Source: an uncultured Prevotellaceae bacterium (GTDB lineage Bacteria > Bacteroidota > Bacteroidia > Bacteroidales > Bacteroidaceae). From it: a DNA stretch of 38,068 bases. The translations under genes were made by a program, and so were the position numbers. Below the pieces are notes generated by a model. The model saw only the letters and a program-made list of their open reading frames with translations, did not search any database and was not told the origin of the DNA. Below, one piece after another: positions 31,652 to 38,068 of the stretch (its first letter is position 1; each line of letters opens with the position of its first letter). Location: the NCBI GenBank assembly GCA_900314655.1, contig OMWC01000030.1:1-38068 (forward strand). The letters are read 5' to 3'.

Positions 31652-33004
31652 TAAAAAGGCTCTCAGCGCCGACCTGTCGAAGTTAAACTCACCGAGCCTC
31701 ACGCTTATCAGCTGGTTGTCATATTCCGGCCTGGCCTCAGCGGGCGACAGCTCCACGCGGATATAGTTCTTCGTGAAACCATGCATCGCCTTGCCGCGGG
31801 GCGCCTTCTCGAAGAGCACCTCCGCCTCCTGCCCGATATGACGGGCATAGAAAGCCTGCGTCTTCTCGTCCGAGAGCGCCAGCAGCCGTCGCGAACGCTC
31901 CTTCTTGTCCTTCTCGCTCACCACGTAGGGAATTCTCAGCGCAGCCGTTCCCGGGCGTTCCGAATATGGGAACACATGCAGCTGCGTCACGTCCAGTCCC
32001 TTCAGGAACTCATAGCATTCCTCGAAGCATTCCGGCGTCTCGCCCCTGCAGCCCACCATCACATCCACACCGATGAATGCATCCGGCATCAGTTTCTTGA
32101 TCAGTCCTATCTTGTGCGCAAAGAGTGCCTTGTCGTAGCGGCGGTGCATCAGTCGCAACACCTCGTCGCTCCCGCTCTGCAGCGGGATGTGGAAGTGCGG
32201 CATGAAAGCCCTGCTCTCCGCGCAGTAAGCAATCAGCTCATCCGTCAGCAGGTCGGGCTCAATCGACGAGATACGGTAGCGGCTCACACCCTCTACCCCG
32301 TCGAGCGCTTTCACCAGGTCGGTAAACGACTCGCCCGTCGTCTTGCCGAAGTCGCCGATGTTCACACCTGTCAGCACAATCTCCTTTCCCCCTTCCGCAG
32401 CCGCCTGTCGCGCCTGTTCCACCAGCGATTCTATCGTCGGGTTGCGCGAGAAGCCCCTGGCATAAGGAATCGTGCAGTAAGTGCAGAAGTAGTCACACCC
32501 GTCCTGCACCTTCAGGAAATACCGCGTGCGGTTTCCCCTCGAGCAGCTTGGTGCAAACGACTTGATATCCTTCGTCTTCTCCACCTTATAAAATCCCCGC
32601 CTAAGGTCAGGGTTAAGGTTATCGTTAACGTTAGGGTTACCAAACCTTTCACTCAGATACTGCACCAGATACGCCTTCTCGTTGCTGCCCAGCACCAAGT
32701 CAACGCCCTCAATTCCGGCCACCCGTTCCGGTTCCAGTTGTGCATAGCACCCCGTCACCACCACGAAGGCCCCCGGATTCTGGCGCACCATCCTGTGGAT
32801 AGCCTGCCGGCACTTATGGTCAGCCACGTCCGTCACCGAGCAGGTATTGATCAGGCAGATATCTGCCCGTTCCCCCTTCTCGGCCGTGCGCACCCCCATC
32901 TCCTGCAACATCTTCCCGAAGGTTGAAGTCTCAGAGAAGTTGAGTTTGCATCCCAACGTATAGTAAACAGCCGTTTTGCCCTGAAAAGCACTCGTATCTA
33001 TCAT
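31640..33004 (-). CDS. mtaB: tRNA (N6-L-threonylcarbamoyladenosine(37)-C2)-methylthiotransferase MtaB
   Basis: The protein has 454 residues from ATG 33004 (MIDTSAFQGKTAVYYTLGCK); an upstream ATG at 33040 would overlap the -7 element. The N-terminal methylthiotransferase domain carries three cysteines for one cluster: YTLGCKLNFSE, LINTCSVTD and VTGCYAQLEP. The radical-SAM motif CxxxCxxC is in GCDYFCTYCTIPYARG. A TRAM-like end covers the last 60 residues. The enzyme adds a methylthio group to t6A37 of ANN-decoding tRNAs. Between the first two domains (about 122-135) is an Asn-rich insert encoded by hexamer repeats. A consensus promoter lies 23 bases upstream. Confidence 0.93.
   Translation of the reverse strand: MIDTSAFQGKTAVYYTLGCKLNFSETSTFGKMLQEMGVRTAEKGERADICLINTCSVTDVADHKCRQAIHRMVRQNPGAFVVVTGCYAQLEPERVAGIEGVDLVLGSNEKAYLVQYLSERFGNPNVNDNLNPDLRRGFYKVEKTKDIKSFAPSCSRGNRTRYFLKVQDGCDYFCTYCTIPYARGFSRNPTIESLVEQARQAAAEGGKEIVLTGVNIGDFGKTTGESFTDLVKALDGVEGVSRYRISSIEPDLLTDELIAYCAESRAFMPHFHIPLQSGSDEVLRLMHRRYDKALFAHKIGLIKKLMPDAFIGVDVMVGCRGETPECFEECYEFLKGLDVTQLHVFPYSERPGTAALRIPYVVSEKDKKERSRRLLALSDEKTQAFYARHIGQEAEVLFEKAPRGKAMHGFTKNYIRVELSPAEARPEYDNQLISVRLGEFNFDRSALRAFLSEE
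32600..32641 (+). repeat. In-frame hexamer tract inside mtaB
   Basis: Seven 6-base units of the GTTARG family run through the coding region: CCTAAG, GTCAGG, GTTAAG, GTTATC, GTTAAC, GTTAGG, GTTACC. On the coding strand they give alternating Asn (NPNVNDNLNPDL). Being a multiple of three, the tract keeps the frame. Confidence 0.9.
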
Positions 33005-33026
33005 ATACCTTATTATATTACGCCTG

Positions 33027-33057
33027 CAAAGGTAGTGCAAATGAGTGGAAAAACAAA
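33027..33057 (-). promoter_or_regulatory. Consensus promoter for mtaB
   Basis: On the minus strand, TTTG (33057-33054), a 19-base spacer and TACCTTTG (33034-33027) match the Bacteroidetes consensus exactly. The leader would be about 17 bases. Confidence 0.85.
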
Positions 33058-33085
33058 ATATATTTTGATTTTTCCCGAATGCAGC

Positions 33086-33203
33086 CTACCTTCATGAAGC
33101 GAAGCGACATAAAGGTAGTGTAAAATTTCGAGTAAGCGAAGAGAAAGTAAATAATTTGCTTTCTTGAGCGAGAGAAATTTATCTAAAATTTCGAGTAACC
33201 GAA
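33086..33203. repeat. Extragenic repeat and palindrome block
   Basis: This gene-free stretch has an inverted pair CTACCTT (33086-33092) / AAGGTAG (33112-33118). It has a hairpin with 10-bp arms AGAAAGTAAA and TTTGCTTTCT (33142-33164, 3-base loop). It also has a 20-base direct repeat at 33121-33140 and 33184-33203 with one mismatch. Related words such as GAGCGAGAGAAATTT lie between the copies. It looks like an extragenic repetitive element. Confidence 0.75.
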
Positions 33204-33228
33204 AGACAAAAGGTTTTCAATGTTTTCA

Positions 33229-33410
33229 CTTTTCTGTAAAGAAGGCCCGTAAGGGCTGCCAAAAGGAGATTGTCAGCAGACGCAAACTTGTTTGCAGGAT
33301 GCAGGCAATATACTTTCGGCACATCCGCAAGCGGATGCTTTACAGAAAAGACGGTTTTCGACAGGTTTTCTTCCAAGATTATCGCATAGTGTACGCACAC
33401 AAAAAACCGT
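33229..33410 (+). other. Candidate multi-branched structured RNA or extragenic palindrome element
   Basis: Arms CTTTTCTGTAAAG (33229-33241) and CTTTACAGAAAAG (33338-33350) are perfect 13-bp complements. They enclose three hairpins. The first is GCCC/GGGC with a GTAA (GNRA-type) loop at 33245-33256. The second is GCAAA/TTTGC with a CTTG loop at 33282-33295. The third is CATCCGC/GCGGATG at 33322-33337. Immediately after, ACGGTTTT (33351-33358) pairs with AAAACCGT (33403-33410). No ORF with coding character is present. No TAnnTTTG promoter was found just upstream on the plus strand, so expression is uncertain. The rest of the gap to 33553 is AT-rich with nothing further recognised. Confidence 0.45.
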
Positions 33411-33553
33411 TTTTGAACGTTTTGTTAAGGCGCACAGAAACTTTAACCTTTATTCACAGTTTCTATTTACTTGATTATCAGTGATTTGCAAAAAAGTTAC
33501 AAAAAGAGGCAAAAAAAATACTTAAAAAATGAACAGCGTATCAAAAAAATGCT

Positions 33554-33561
33554 TACCTTTG
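33554..33561 (+). promoter_or_regulatory. -7 element for the small lipoprotein gene
   Basis: TACCTTTG is a perfect TAnnTTTG, 52 bases before the ATG at 33614. No TTTG lies 19-21 bases upstream. The leader has a weak hairpin AAACAA/TTGTTT near 33575-33588. Confidence 0.55.
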
Positions 33562-33613
33562 CAGCGTTTTAATAAACAAATGATTGTTTTACAGATTTAA
33601 AAAAGCAAAGAAA

Positions 33614-33781
33614 ATGAAGAAATTAGTTTTTATGTTCGTAGCTATCGCAGCTATCTCTTTCGCATCTTGTGGTAACAAAACAGCTCAGGCTCCCGCTGAG
33701 GACACTACCGCTGTTGACACTGCTGTAGTTGACACTGTTGCTGCTGACACCGCTGCTGCTGACACTGCTGCTGCTGAGTAA
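33614..33781 (+). CDS. Small lipoprotein with pentapeptide-repeat tail
   Basis: The protein has 55 residues from ATG 33614; the in-frame ATG at 33584 would add a basic stretch ahead of the signal peptide and is less likely. The signal peptide MKKLVFMFVAIAAISFASC ends in the lipobox FASC. The mature part is about 37 residues: GNKTAQAPAE, then five repeats of a D-T-led pentapeptide rich in Ala, Val and Thr, ending in Glu. It has no cysteine besides the lipidated one. It looks like a flexible acidic lipoprotein of the cell envelope; I do not know a function. It is a single-gene unit with a -7 element and a strong terminator. Confidence 0.8.
   Translation: MKKLVFMFVAIAAISFASCGNKTAQAPAEDTTAVDTAVVDTVAADTAAADTAAAE
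33701..33775 (+). repeat. Five 15-bp tandem repeats encoding DT-pentapeptides
   Basis: Units start at 33701, 33716, 33731, 33746 and 33761; each begins GACAC. They encode DTTAV, DTAVV, DTVAA, DTAAA and DTAAA. The units become more alike towards the 3' end, as expected for recent expansion there. Confidence 0.95.
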
Positions 33782-33815
33782 TCAGAAAGCTCGAATTGAA
33801 AAAAGAGAGAAAATG

Positions 33816-33845
33816 ACCGCTGGGCCTCAGGCCTGGCGGTTTTTC
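33816..33845 (+). terminator. Terminator of the small lipoprotein gene
   Basis: ACCGCTGGGCC (33816-33826) pairs with GGCCTGGCGGT (33830-33840) over 11 bp with two G-T wobbles and a 3-base loop. A T-rich tail follows. Confidence 0.9.
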
Positions 33846-33870
33846 TTTATATTCCCACACGTCAGGAATC

Positions 33871-33911
33871 AAAAAGCAACGGCTGTCAATCCTGTGACTG
33901 ACAGCCGTTGC
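33871..33911 (-). terminator. Terminator of the 74-residue protein gene
   Basis: GCAACGGCTGTCA (33876-33888) and TGACAGCCGTTGC (33899-33911) form a perfect 13-bp stem with a 10-base loop. Read leftward it ends in five T (A5 at 33871-33875), so it terminates the minus-strand unit. It faces the plus-strand terminator at 33816-33845. Confidence 0.9.
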
Positions 33912-33935
33912 TACTATTTCATTGAGCCTGAAGGC

Positions 33936-34160
33936 TCATTCCTCTTCCTCAGAATATACATCCGAGAACACATTCGGCACATACTTGTTTAACATGGAAT
34001 CCACATCGAAGAAGTCCTTCTGTTCTTTCGACAAGGCTCCGCCCGCTTCATCGCCGTCAATTTCACCACTGGCAAAGTTCATGCCCGGTTCGTTCTCCAT
34101 CAGAGGCTCTGTACTCAACACCTCGATAGCGGGCTGCTTATATTCTTGTTTTGTCTTCAT
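33936..34160 (-). CDS. Small acidic protein of unknown function
   Basis: The protein has 74 residues and no signal peptide. It opens MKTKQEYKQPAIEVLSTEPL; the pattern Y-x-x-P-x-x-x-V soon after a basic N-terminus is common among short Bacteroidetes proteins of unknown role, in my recollection. The rest is strongly acidic (DGDEAGG, SEEEE at the end), with an amphipathic stretch FFDVDSMLNKYVPNVF. There are no cysteines. It lies 65 bases downstream of the large secreted protein on the same strand, with no promoter element of its own in the gap and a strong terminator after it, so the two are probably co-transcribed. Function unknown. Confidence 0.7.
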   Translation of the reverse strand: MKTKQEYKQPAIEVLSTEPLMENEPGMNFASGEIDGDEAGGALSKEQKDFFDVDSMLNKYVPNVFSDVYSEEEE

Positions 34161-34189
34161 ATCATTATTTAATTTATCATTATCCTGCC

Positions 34190-34209
34190 CCCTCCCTCTT
34201 AAGGGAGGG
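34190..34209. repeat. GC-rich palindrome between the secreted protein and small protein genes
   Basis: CCCTCCCT (34190-34197) and AGGGAGGG (34202-34209) form a perfect 8-bp stem with a CTTA loop. The flanks (CC and AAGGGG) are also C/G-rich. No T run follows in the direction of transcription, so it may weaken but probably not end the transcript, or stabilise the upstream mRNA end. Confidence 0.75.
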
Positions 34210-34225
34210 AAGGGGTGGGTCTCTT

Positions 34226-37200
34226 TTATTTCACATACTTCTTACCATTCTTCACGTAGATGCCCTTCTGCGGATGAGCCACGCGGATACCCTGCAGGTT
34301 ATAGATGGCAGCATCGTCAGCATTCTTAGCCTCTACGGCATCCAGGCCAGTCACCACTTCGAAGCCGATGAAATTCTGCTTGGCATTACCTGCTTCTTCC
34401 GTAACGCTCAGATAGCCCTTACCAGCCTGAAGCGTGCCTTTCAGCATATAGAAGCCCAGACCGTTCTTGCCGTTACCCAGCACATAAACGTCCGTATTGG
34501 TCACGCCGCCAACGCCGTTACCCGTTACTGAACCGTCCGTGCAAGCCCGCATCTTATTGTCTGTGAAAGCTTCTGCGCCAGTAGTGCGCTTCAACTGTAC
34601 GGTGTCCGAGCCTTTCAGCATCACGGCTTCACCCTTCGCAACCTTATCCACTTCCACCATCGTAATCTTCTTCGGTGTAGCTTCCGTGATCTTATAAGCC
34701 GTTACACCTGTAGTCTGAGTGAAGTCGATATCAGCCGTAGCCACCCAAGTGAGATAACCGGCAGAACTGAACGTAAGGTTAATCTCATGGGCTGGCTGTG
34801 CGCCGCCACCAACTACCACATTGTCGAGGAAGAAACGTGCTGTACCACCGAATTGAATTGTAACACCTTCGCCCGTACCAGTTATTACATACTGTTTGTT
34901 CGTAAACTGCCATGCTGTGAGACCCTCCTTTGTGTTGAAAGAAACGGAATTACCACCATCGTCAAATGTGGCATTTGTTAGAGTAACGGTAATATCTCCA
35001 TTCTCAATACCATAATCCGAAGAAGATAACCACGGAGCAATGTCGAATGACAATGCCGTCGTTCCATTCAAGGTGAATGAAGGAGAGGTGGCAGTACCAC
35101 CACCAGAGGCACCAACTTTCAAACAGCCATTTCCTGCAGCTTTATCCGGATTTGAAACTGTCCATCTATACCCATCGGGTAATGCTTTAAAGTCATTTGA
35201 ACCCCACCATTTATTATCATTTGGCACGTCTGCCTCACAGTCATCAAAATGCTCATCAAGAGAAAGAGCAGCTCCTTCCACAGCATCAGCAGGCTCATAA
35301 ATCTTGAGCGTATAAGTTGCGCTGCTTTCCGAAGTGGTCTCGGTGGCAGGAGCGGTAGCGGTAATGGTTACGGTGCCAGGACCGAGCACATCAATAACAC
35401 CATTTCCATGGAATTTGACTACGCTCTCATCGCTGCTGGTATAAACGAGGTCGCCGCTGAATCCCTCAGCCGTAGCCTTCTGCTTGTCATAGTTGTCGCC
35501 ATAGGTGATTTCCACGACAGGCTCTGCAAACGAAACGGCAGATGCCTGCTTGTTAACGGTAAGTGTATAAGAAGCCGTGGCTGCCTCGAAATGTTCTGTT
35601 GCTGTTCCCGTAGCGGTTATCGTGGCTGTTCCAGCACCTTTCACGGTCACATCGCCAGTTTCAGCATCTACTTCTGCCACCTCCGCATTATCGCTCGCAA
35701 AGGTCACCGTTCCGTCATAGTCGGCAGCCTTACCCAGTTCGGGAGCCTTAAACTCATCGCCGAAAGTAATGGTATATTCAGCAGGGTCGTAGGTAAATGC
35801 CGGACTCTCCGCATGGATGGTATATTCTGCGGTTGTCTCATCGCTCGTGCCATACTCGTTGATAGCCTTAGCCTTTATCGTGGAATGCGTATTGATAGTA
35901 ACCGTAGCACTCGTTCCTTCCACCCTTACTGGCTCACCGTCATTCACGCTATAGGTAATGCTTGTAGCCGTGCGTGCCGAGATAGTCACCTGCGTGCCAT
36001 AGTTCACTTCCGTTCCCGATTCGGGAGAGAAGGTTACAGTCGGAGGCGTTTCCGTATCTATCTTGCGGTATAGTTGAATAGGTATGATGTAACCTGTGCT
36101 ATTATTACTAGCGTAACATGAGAACAATAAATCAGAAGAATTAAACTTTAAAGTATTACGAGTATTAGAACCAGAGAACTTAATAGTCGCATTTCCATTG
36201 CTGATGCTGATGCTTGCCTTTGCATTATTGCCAGCTGCAGAAAGCGTCTTTACCCCCAGATAGTTGTTATAACTGGATGTAGCGCAAAGATAACCACCAT
36301 TCGTATGAAAATACCATGCTCCTGTAGAACCTTCAAGGACAGCGGCGGTCACATTCTTCTCATTCGTAACCTTAAGTGTACTCAAATCTTCTGATACCGC
36401 TCCAGAATTCAAGACGATTGTACCAAAATTATTTGACTTCTGCTCACCAAGTACTCTCCTTGAAGAAGATGTAATATACGAAATCAAAATCTGATCGCCA
36501 TCCTTCAGCGTTGAAGCATCCGTCACCAATTCATAGGTACCAGCGGCATCCACATGGAAGGCCTCCTCCACTTTCAGCGTATATGAAGCAGTGGCTGAAT
36601 TCCAGGCTTCGGTCTCTGCGGTAGTAGCGGTAACGGTGGCCGTTCCCGCAGCCTTAGGCTGTATATATCCGTTTGATTGAATAGTAGCAATATTGGGATC
36701 AGATATTATGTATGTCACAGTACCATCGCTTGGATTGGTCAGCTTTGGTCCATTCTGGTCTGTCCCCAAATAGGCTGTAACAGTCTCTTGTGCAAAGCTC
36801 AGCACAGGAGTTCCTTTTGCCACAATCAGCGTATAGGAAGCAGAGCCCTCTGCATAATTATCATCGGCAGCCGTTGTCACGGTGATGGTAGTTTCACCAG
36901 CCTTCTTCAGCGTCACGTTTCCATTATTGTCAATCGTGGCCACAGTCTCATCGCTGCTTTCATAACTCTTTCTGCCTGAACTCAATGTGGTAATCTTCTG
37001 AACGGTATAGGCCTCTCCCACCGTAGCTTTATCCGTAGCATACGCAAAGGAGTTCTGAGGGTCTTGGGTGCCTTGGCCTATAGAATAAGTTACAGTTATG
37101 GACATTACATAAAGTGCTTTCGTTGCCTTACTAGGTTTCTGGACCTTAACAACTATCTCACCAGTAGCAGAACCTGTAAATGTATAATTAGTCGCACTTG

Positions 37201-37567
37201 AAGAAATAGACTGCGCTTCACCTCCAAAGGCAGAACCGCCTACTGTCACATCCACTGCAGCCGTTACACCTGCCGCTGTAGAAGCATTAACGACAACACT
37301 TGTTATTGTTCCAGGAATATCGGAAGTTGTAAGGGTTATATGGGAAACAGCGACACTGCCTGTTCCGTAATGAATTCCTTTCGAATTGTCAAAATTAGAT
37401 TCACTTCCATCTGAAGTTACTGTCCAAACCGTACCATCATCCGCTTTACCAGAACCTCCACAAGCTTGTGTGAATGTCAGCGTACTCGTATCGGCATAAG
37501 CCTTAACCCCCGTCACCATCATCAATAGAGATAGGAACACGAATTTAAAGTAAAAATTTTGTTTCAT
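34226..37567 (-). CDS. Large secreted Ig-like repeat protein with Prevotella-type C-terminal tail
   Basis: The protein has 1113 residues. Signal peptide: KFVFLSLLMMVTGVKAYA. Residues about 27-165 form a beta domain. Several bacterial Ig-like (Big_2/MBG-type) units follow, recognisable by recurring ATASYTL-type ends (GSASYTLIVAKGTPVLSF, TATASYTLKVEEA, TASYTLTVNKQASAVSF, SATYTLKIYEP). A segment near VNYGTQVTISARTATSITY resembles chitobiase-C-terminal-like Ig units. Near 780-925, EHFDDCEADVPNDNKWWG to ARFFLDNVVVGG resembles a choice-of-anchor J (cleaved-adhesin) domain. The last 50 residues, with AIYNLQGIRVAHPQKGIYVK then NGKKYVK, look like the sorting tail of secreted Prevotella proteins, perhaps type IX. 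A surface or secreted adhesin or glycan-binding role is likely. Confidence 0.82.
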   Translation of the reverse strand: MKQNFYFKFVFLSLLMMVTGVKAYADTSTLTFTQACGGSGKADDGTVWTVTSDGSESNFDNSKGIHYGTGSVAVSHITLTTSDIPGTITSVVVNASTAAGVTAAVDVTVGGSAFGGEAQSISSSATNYTFTGSATGEIVVKVQKPSKATKALYVMSITVTYSIGQGTQDPQNSFAYATDKATVGEAYTVQKITTLSSGRKSYESSDETVATIDNNGNVTLKKAGETTITVTTAADDNYAEGSASYTLIVAKGTPVLSFAQETVTAYLGTDQNGPKLTNPSDGTVTYIISDPNIATIQSNGYIQPKAAGTATVTATTAETEAWNSATASYTLKVEEAFHVDAAGTYELVTDASTLKDGDQILISYITSSSRRVLGEQKSNNFGTIVLNSGAVSEDLSTLKVTNEKNVTAAVLEGSTGAWYFHTNGGYLCATSSYNNYLGVKTLSAAGNNAKASISISNGNATIKFSGSNTRNTLKFNSSDLLFSCYASNNSTGYIIPIQLYRKIDTETPPTVTFSPESGTEVNYGTQVTISARTATSITYSVNDGEPVRVEGTSATVTINTHSTIKAKAINEYGTSDETTAEYTIHAESPAFTYDPAEYTITFGDEFKAPELGKAADYDGTVTFASDNAEVAEVDAETGDVTVKGAGTATITATGTATEHFEAATASYTLTVNKQASAVSFAEPVVEITYGDNYDKQKATAEGFSGDLVYTSSDESVVKFHGNGVIDVLGPGTVTITATAPATETTSESSATYTLKIYEPADAVEGAALSLDEHFDDCEADVPNDNKWWGSNDFKALPDGYRWTVSNPDKAAGNGCLKVGASGGGTATSPSFTLNGTTALSFDIAPWLSSSDYGIENGDITVTLTNATFDDGGNSVSFNTKEGLTAWQFTNKQYVITGTGEGVTIQFGGTARFFLDNVVVGGGAQPAHEINLTFSSAGYLTWVATADIDFTQTTGVTAYKITEATPKKITMVEVDKVAKGEAVMLKGSDTVQLKRTTGAEAFTDNKMRACTDGSVTGNGVGGVTNTDVYVLGNGKNGLGFYMLKGTLQAGKGYLSVTEEAGNAKQNFIGFEVVTGLDAVEAKNADDAAIYNLQGIRVAHPQKGIYVKNGKKYVK

Positions 37568-37614
37568 TTGTTTATCTTATTGTAATTATTTATATAGGCA
37601 ATTGTAACAGAGTA

Positions 37615-37646
37615 CAAAAGTACTCCATTTTATTGAAACTGCCAAA
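37615..37646 (-). promoter_or_regulatory. Promoter of the large secreted protein gene
   Basis: On the minus strand, TTTG (37646-37643), a 20-base spacer and TACTTTTG (37622-37615) fit the consensus. The -7 element lies inside the palindrome GAGTAC-AAAA-GTACTC (37610-37625). The leader is about 40-45 bases. Confidence 0.8.
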
Positions 37647-37859
37647 TAATTGACGCAGGAAATCTTCAAGAATTTGATACAAATCTCTCTAAAGATTAAT
37701 ACTCTACGGGATTATTTTCAGAGTTTTGCCGATAGGTCACGCAGCAGGCCAAAAAATAGTATAACTTTTAAAAAGGACAAAAACACTGACACATTTCCGA
37801 GTGATGGGTGGAGATAAAATCTCTAGCCTATATTATTCACATAAGATAAATTTTCCTGT
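37647..37859. other. Gene-free AT-rich stretch
   Basis: I see no ORF with coding character and no RNA gene. A small hairpin GAGAT/ATCTC lies near 37811-37823. Nothing else is recognised. Confidence 0.6.
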
Positions 37860-37961
37860 TTTTGCTATCACTGCTATCACTAAAATCAGTAAATAGTTGG
37901 TTTGTAATAAGTTGCTGAGAAAATTTTAGTGATAGCACAGGTGATAGCAGTGATAGCAAAA
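37860..37961. repeat. Large inverted repeat built of GTGATAGCA nonamers
   Basis: The left arm 37860-37886 (27 bases) is the exact reverse complement of the right arm 37923-37961 once a 12-base unit at 37938-37949 (CAGGTGATAGCA) is removed from the right arm. GTGATAGCA occurs three times in the right arm and the complementary unit twice in the left. The loop is 36 bases. The remaining bases to 38068 hold no recognisable gene. Confidence 0.93.
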
Positions 37962-38068
37962 CGCCGATGTGACTCGTCCTGAATAAGGTTGATGGTTAAA
38001 CTAATATAATCCCGGTATAGGTTGTCAAGTTATTTCTCATACCTTCTTAATCCTGTAATCGGTTTACT

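Noticed and set aside
30336..31766. 476-codon plus-strand frame opposite the glycosyltransferase gene
   Set aside because: It crosses the purF-like start, the glycosyltransferase gene and heptamer repeats; the protein is His/Val-rich with no domain, as expected of an antisense shadow.
33005..33040. Upstream ATG start for MtaB
   Set aside because: It lies upstream of and would cover the perfect -7 element; the conserved protein begins at ATG 33004.
33164..33484. 106-codon plus-strand frame in the gap after mtaB
   Set aside because: It runs through several hairpins and repeat words, has a Lys/Arg/Phe-rich random look and no promoter or recognisable motif.

Overview
The window looks like a chromosomal segment of a Bacteroidales bacterium, most likely Prevotella or a close relative. 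The evidence is as follows. Promoter -7 elements of the Bacteroidetes form TAnnTTTG recur upstream of genes, three of them with a TTTG at the right spacing. The primary sigma factor is short (290 residues). There is an ECF sigma / anti-sigma / outer-membrane receptor cassette, a SusC-like carboxypeptidase-regulatory domain, and a large secreted protein whose C-terminal tail is typical of Prevotella. Genus assignment is inference; no rRNA or tRNA gene is visible.

Layout. 1-2536 (minus): ECF sigma factor, membrane anti-sigma factor and the N-terminal 431 residues of an outer-membrane TonB-type protein, linked by ATGA overlaps. 2615-4498 (minus): bcp peroxiredoxin, AEC-type permease and hotdog thioesterase. 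4613-5817 (plus): YraN and an AlkD-like DNA repair protein. 5799-8670 (minus): M23 peptidase, nadC and a small beta-barrel protein, with cstA (8705-10153) upstream. 10245-11666 (plus): a GHL10 glycosidase-like exported protein. 11667-12067: non-coding, with a perfect 23-bp inverted repeat, a 22-bp tandem repeat and the best promoter of the window. 12068-17073 (plus): a threonine operon, thrA, a phosphoglycerate-mutase-like proposed homoserine kinase, and thrC. 17220-18092: rpoD, bounded by two hairpin terminators. 18165-20201: a DUF5686-like outer-membrane protein. 20255-26124: an AddAB-type helicase-nuclease pair. 26141-30413 (minus): cytidine deaminase, beta-helix lipoprotein, DjlA-like J protein and a PurF homologue without its catalytic cysteine. 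30510-33004 (minus): a family 2 glycosyltransferase and the tRNA methylthiotransferase MtaB. 33058-33583: repeat- and hairpin-rich non-coding DNA. 33614-33781 (plus): a tiny repeat-tailed lipoprotein. 33936-37567 (minus): a large Ig-like secreted protein followed by a 74-residue protein. 37647-38068: no gene, but a second large inverted repeat.

Most genes are ordinary housekeeping genes. The unusual material is in the non-coding DNA and in a few protein details. Short tandem repeats (heptamers GTTTCAR and CTTCACT, hexamer GTTARG) sit between genes and often include or touch a stop codon; the hexamer family also appears in frame inside mtaB. Two inverted repeats are built from short tandem units. 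A possible multi-hairpin RNA lies upstream of the small lipoprotein gene. The addA mRNA appears leaderless. A PurF paralogue carries Gly where the catalytic Cys should be. I did not find a clearly new multi-gene defence or mobile system.
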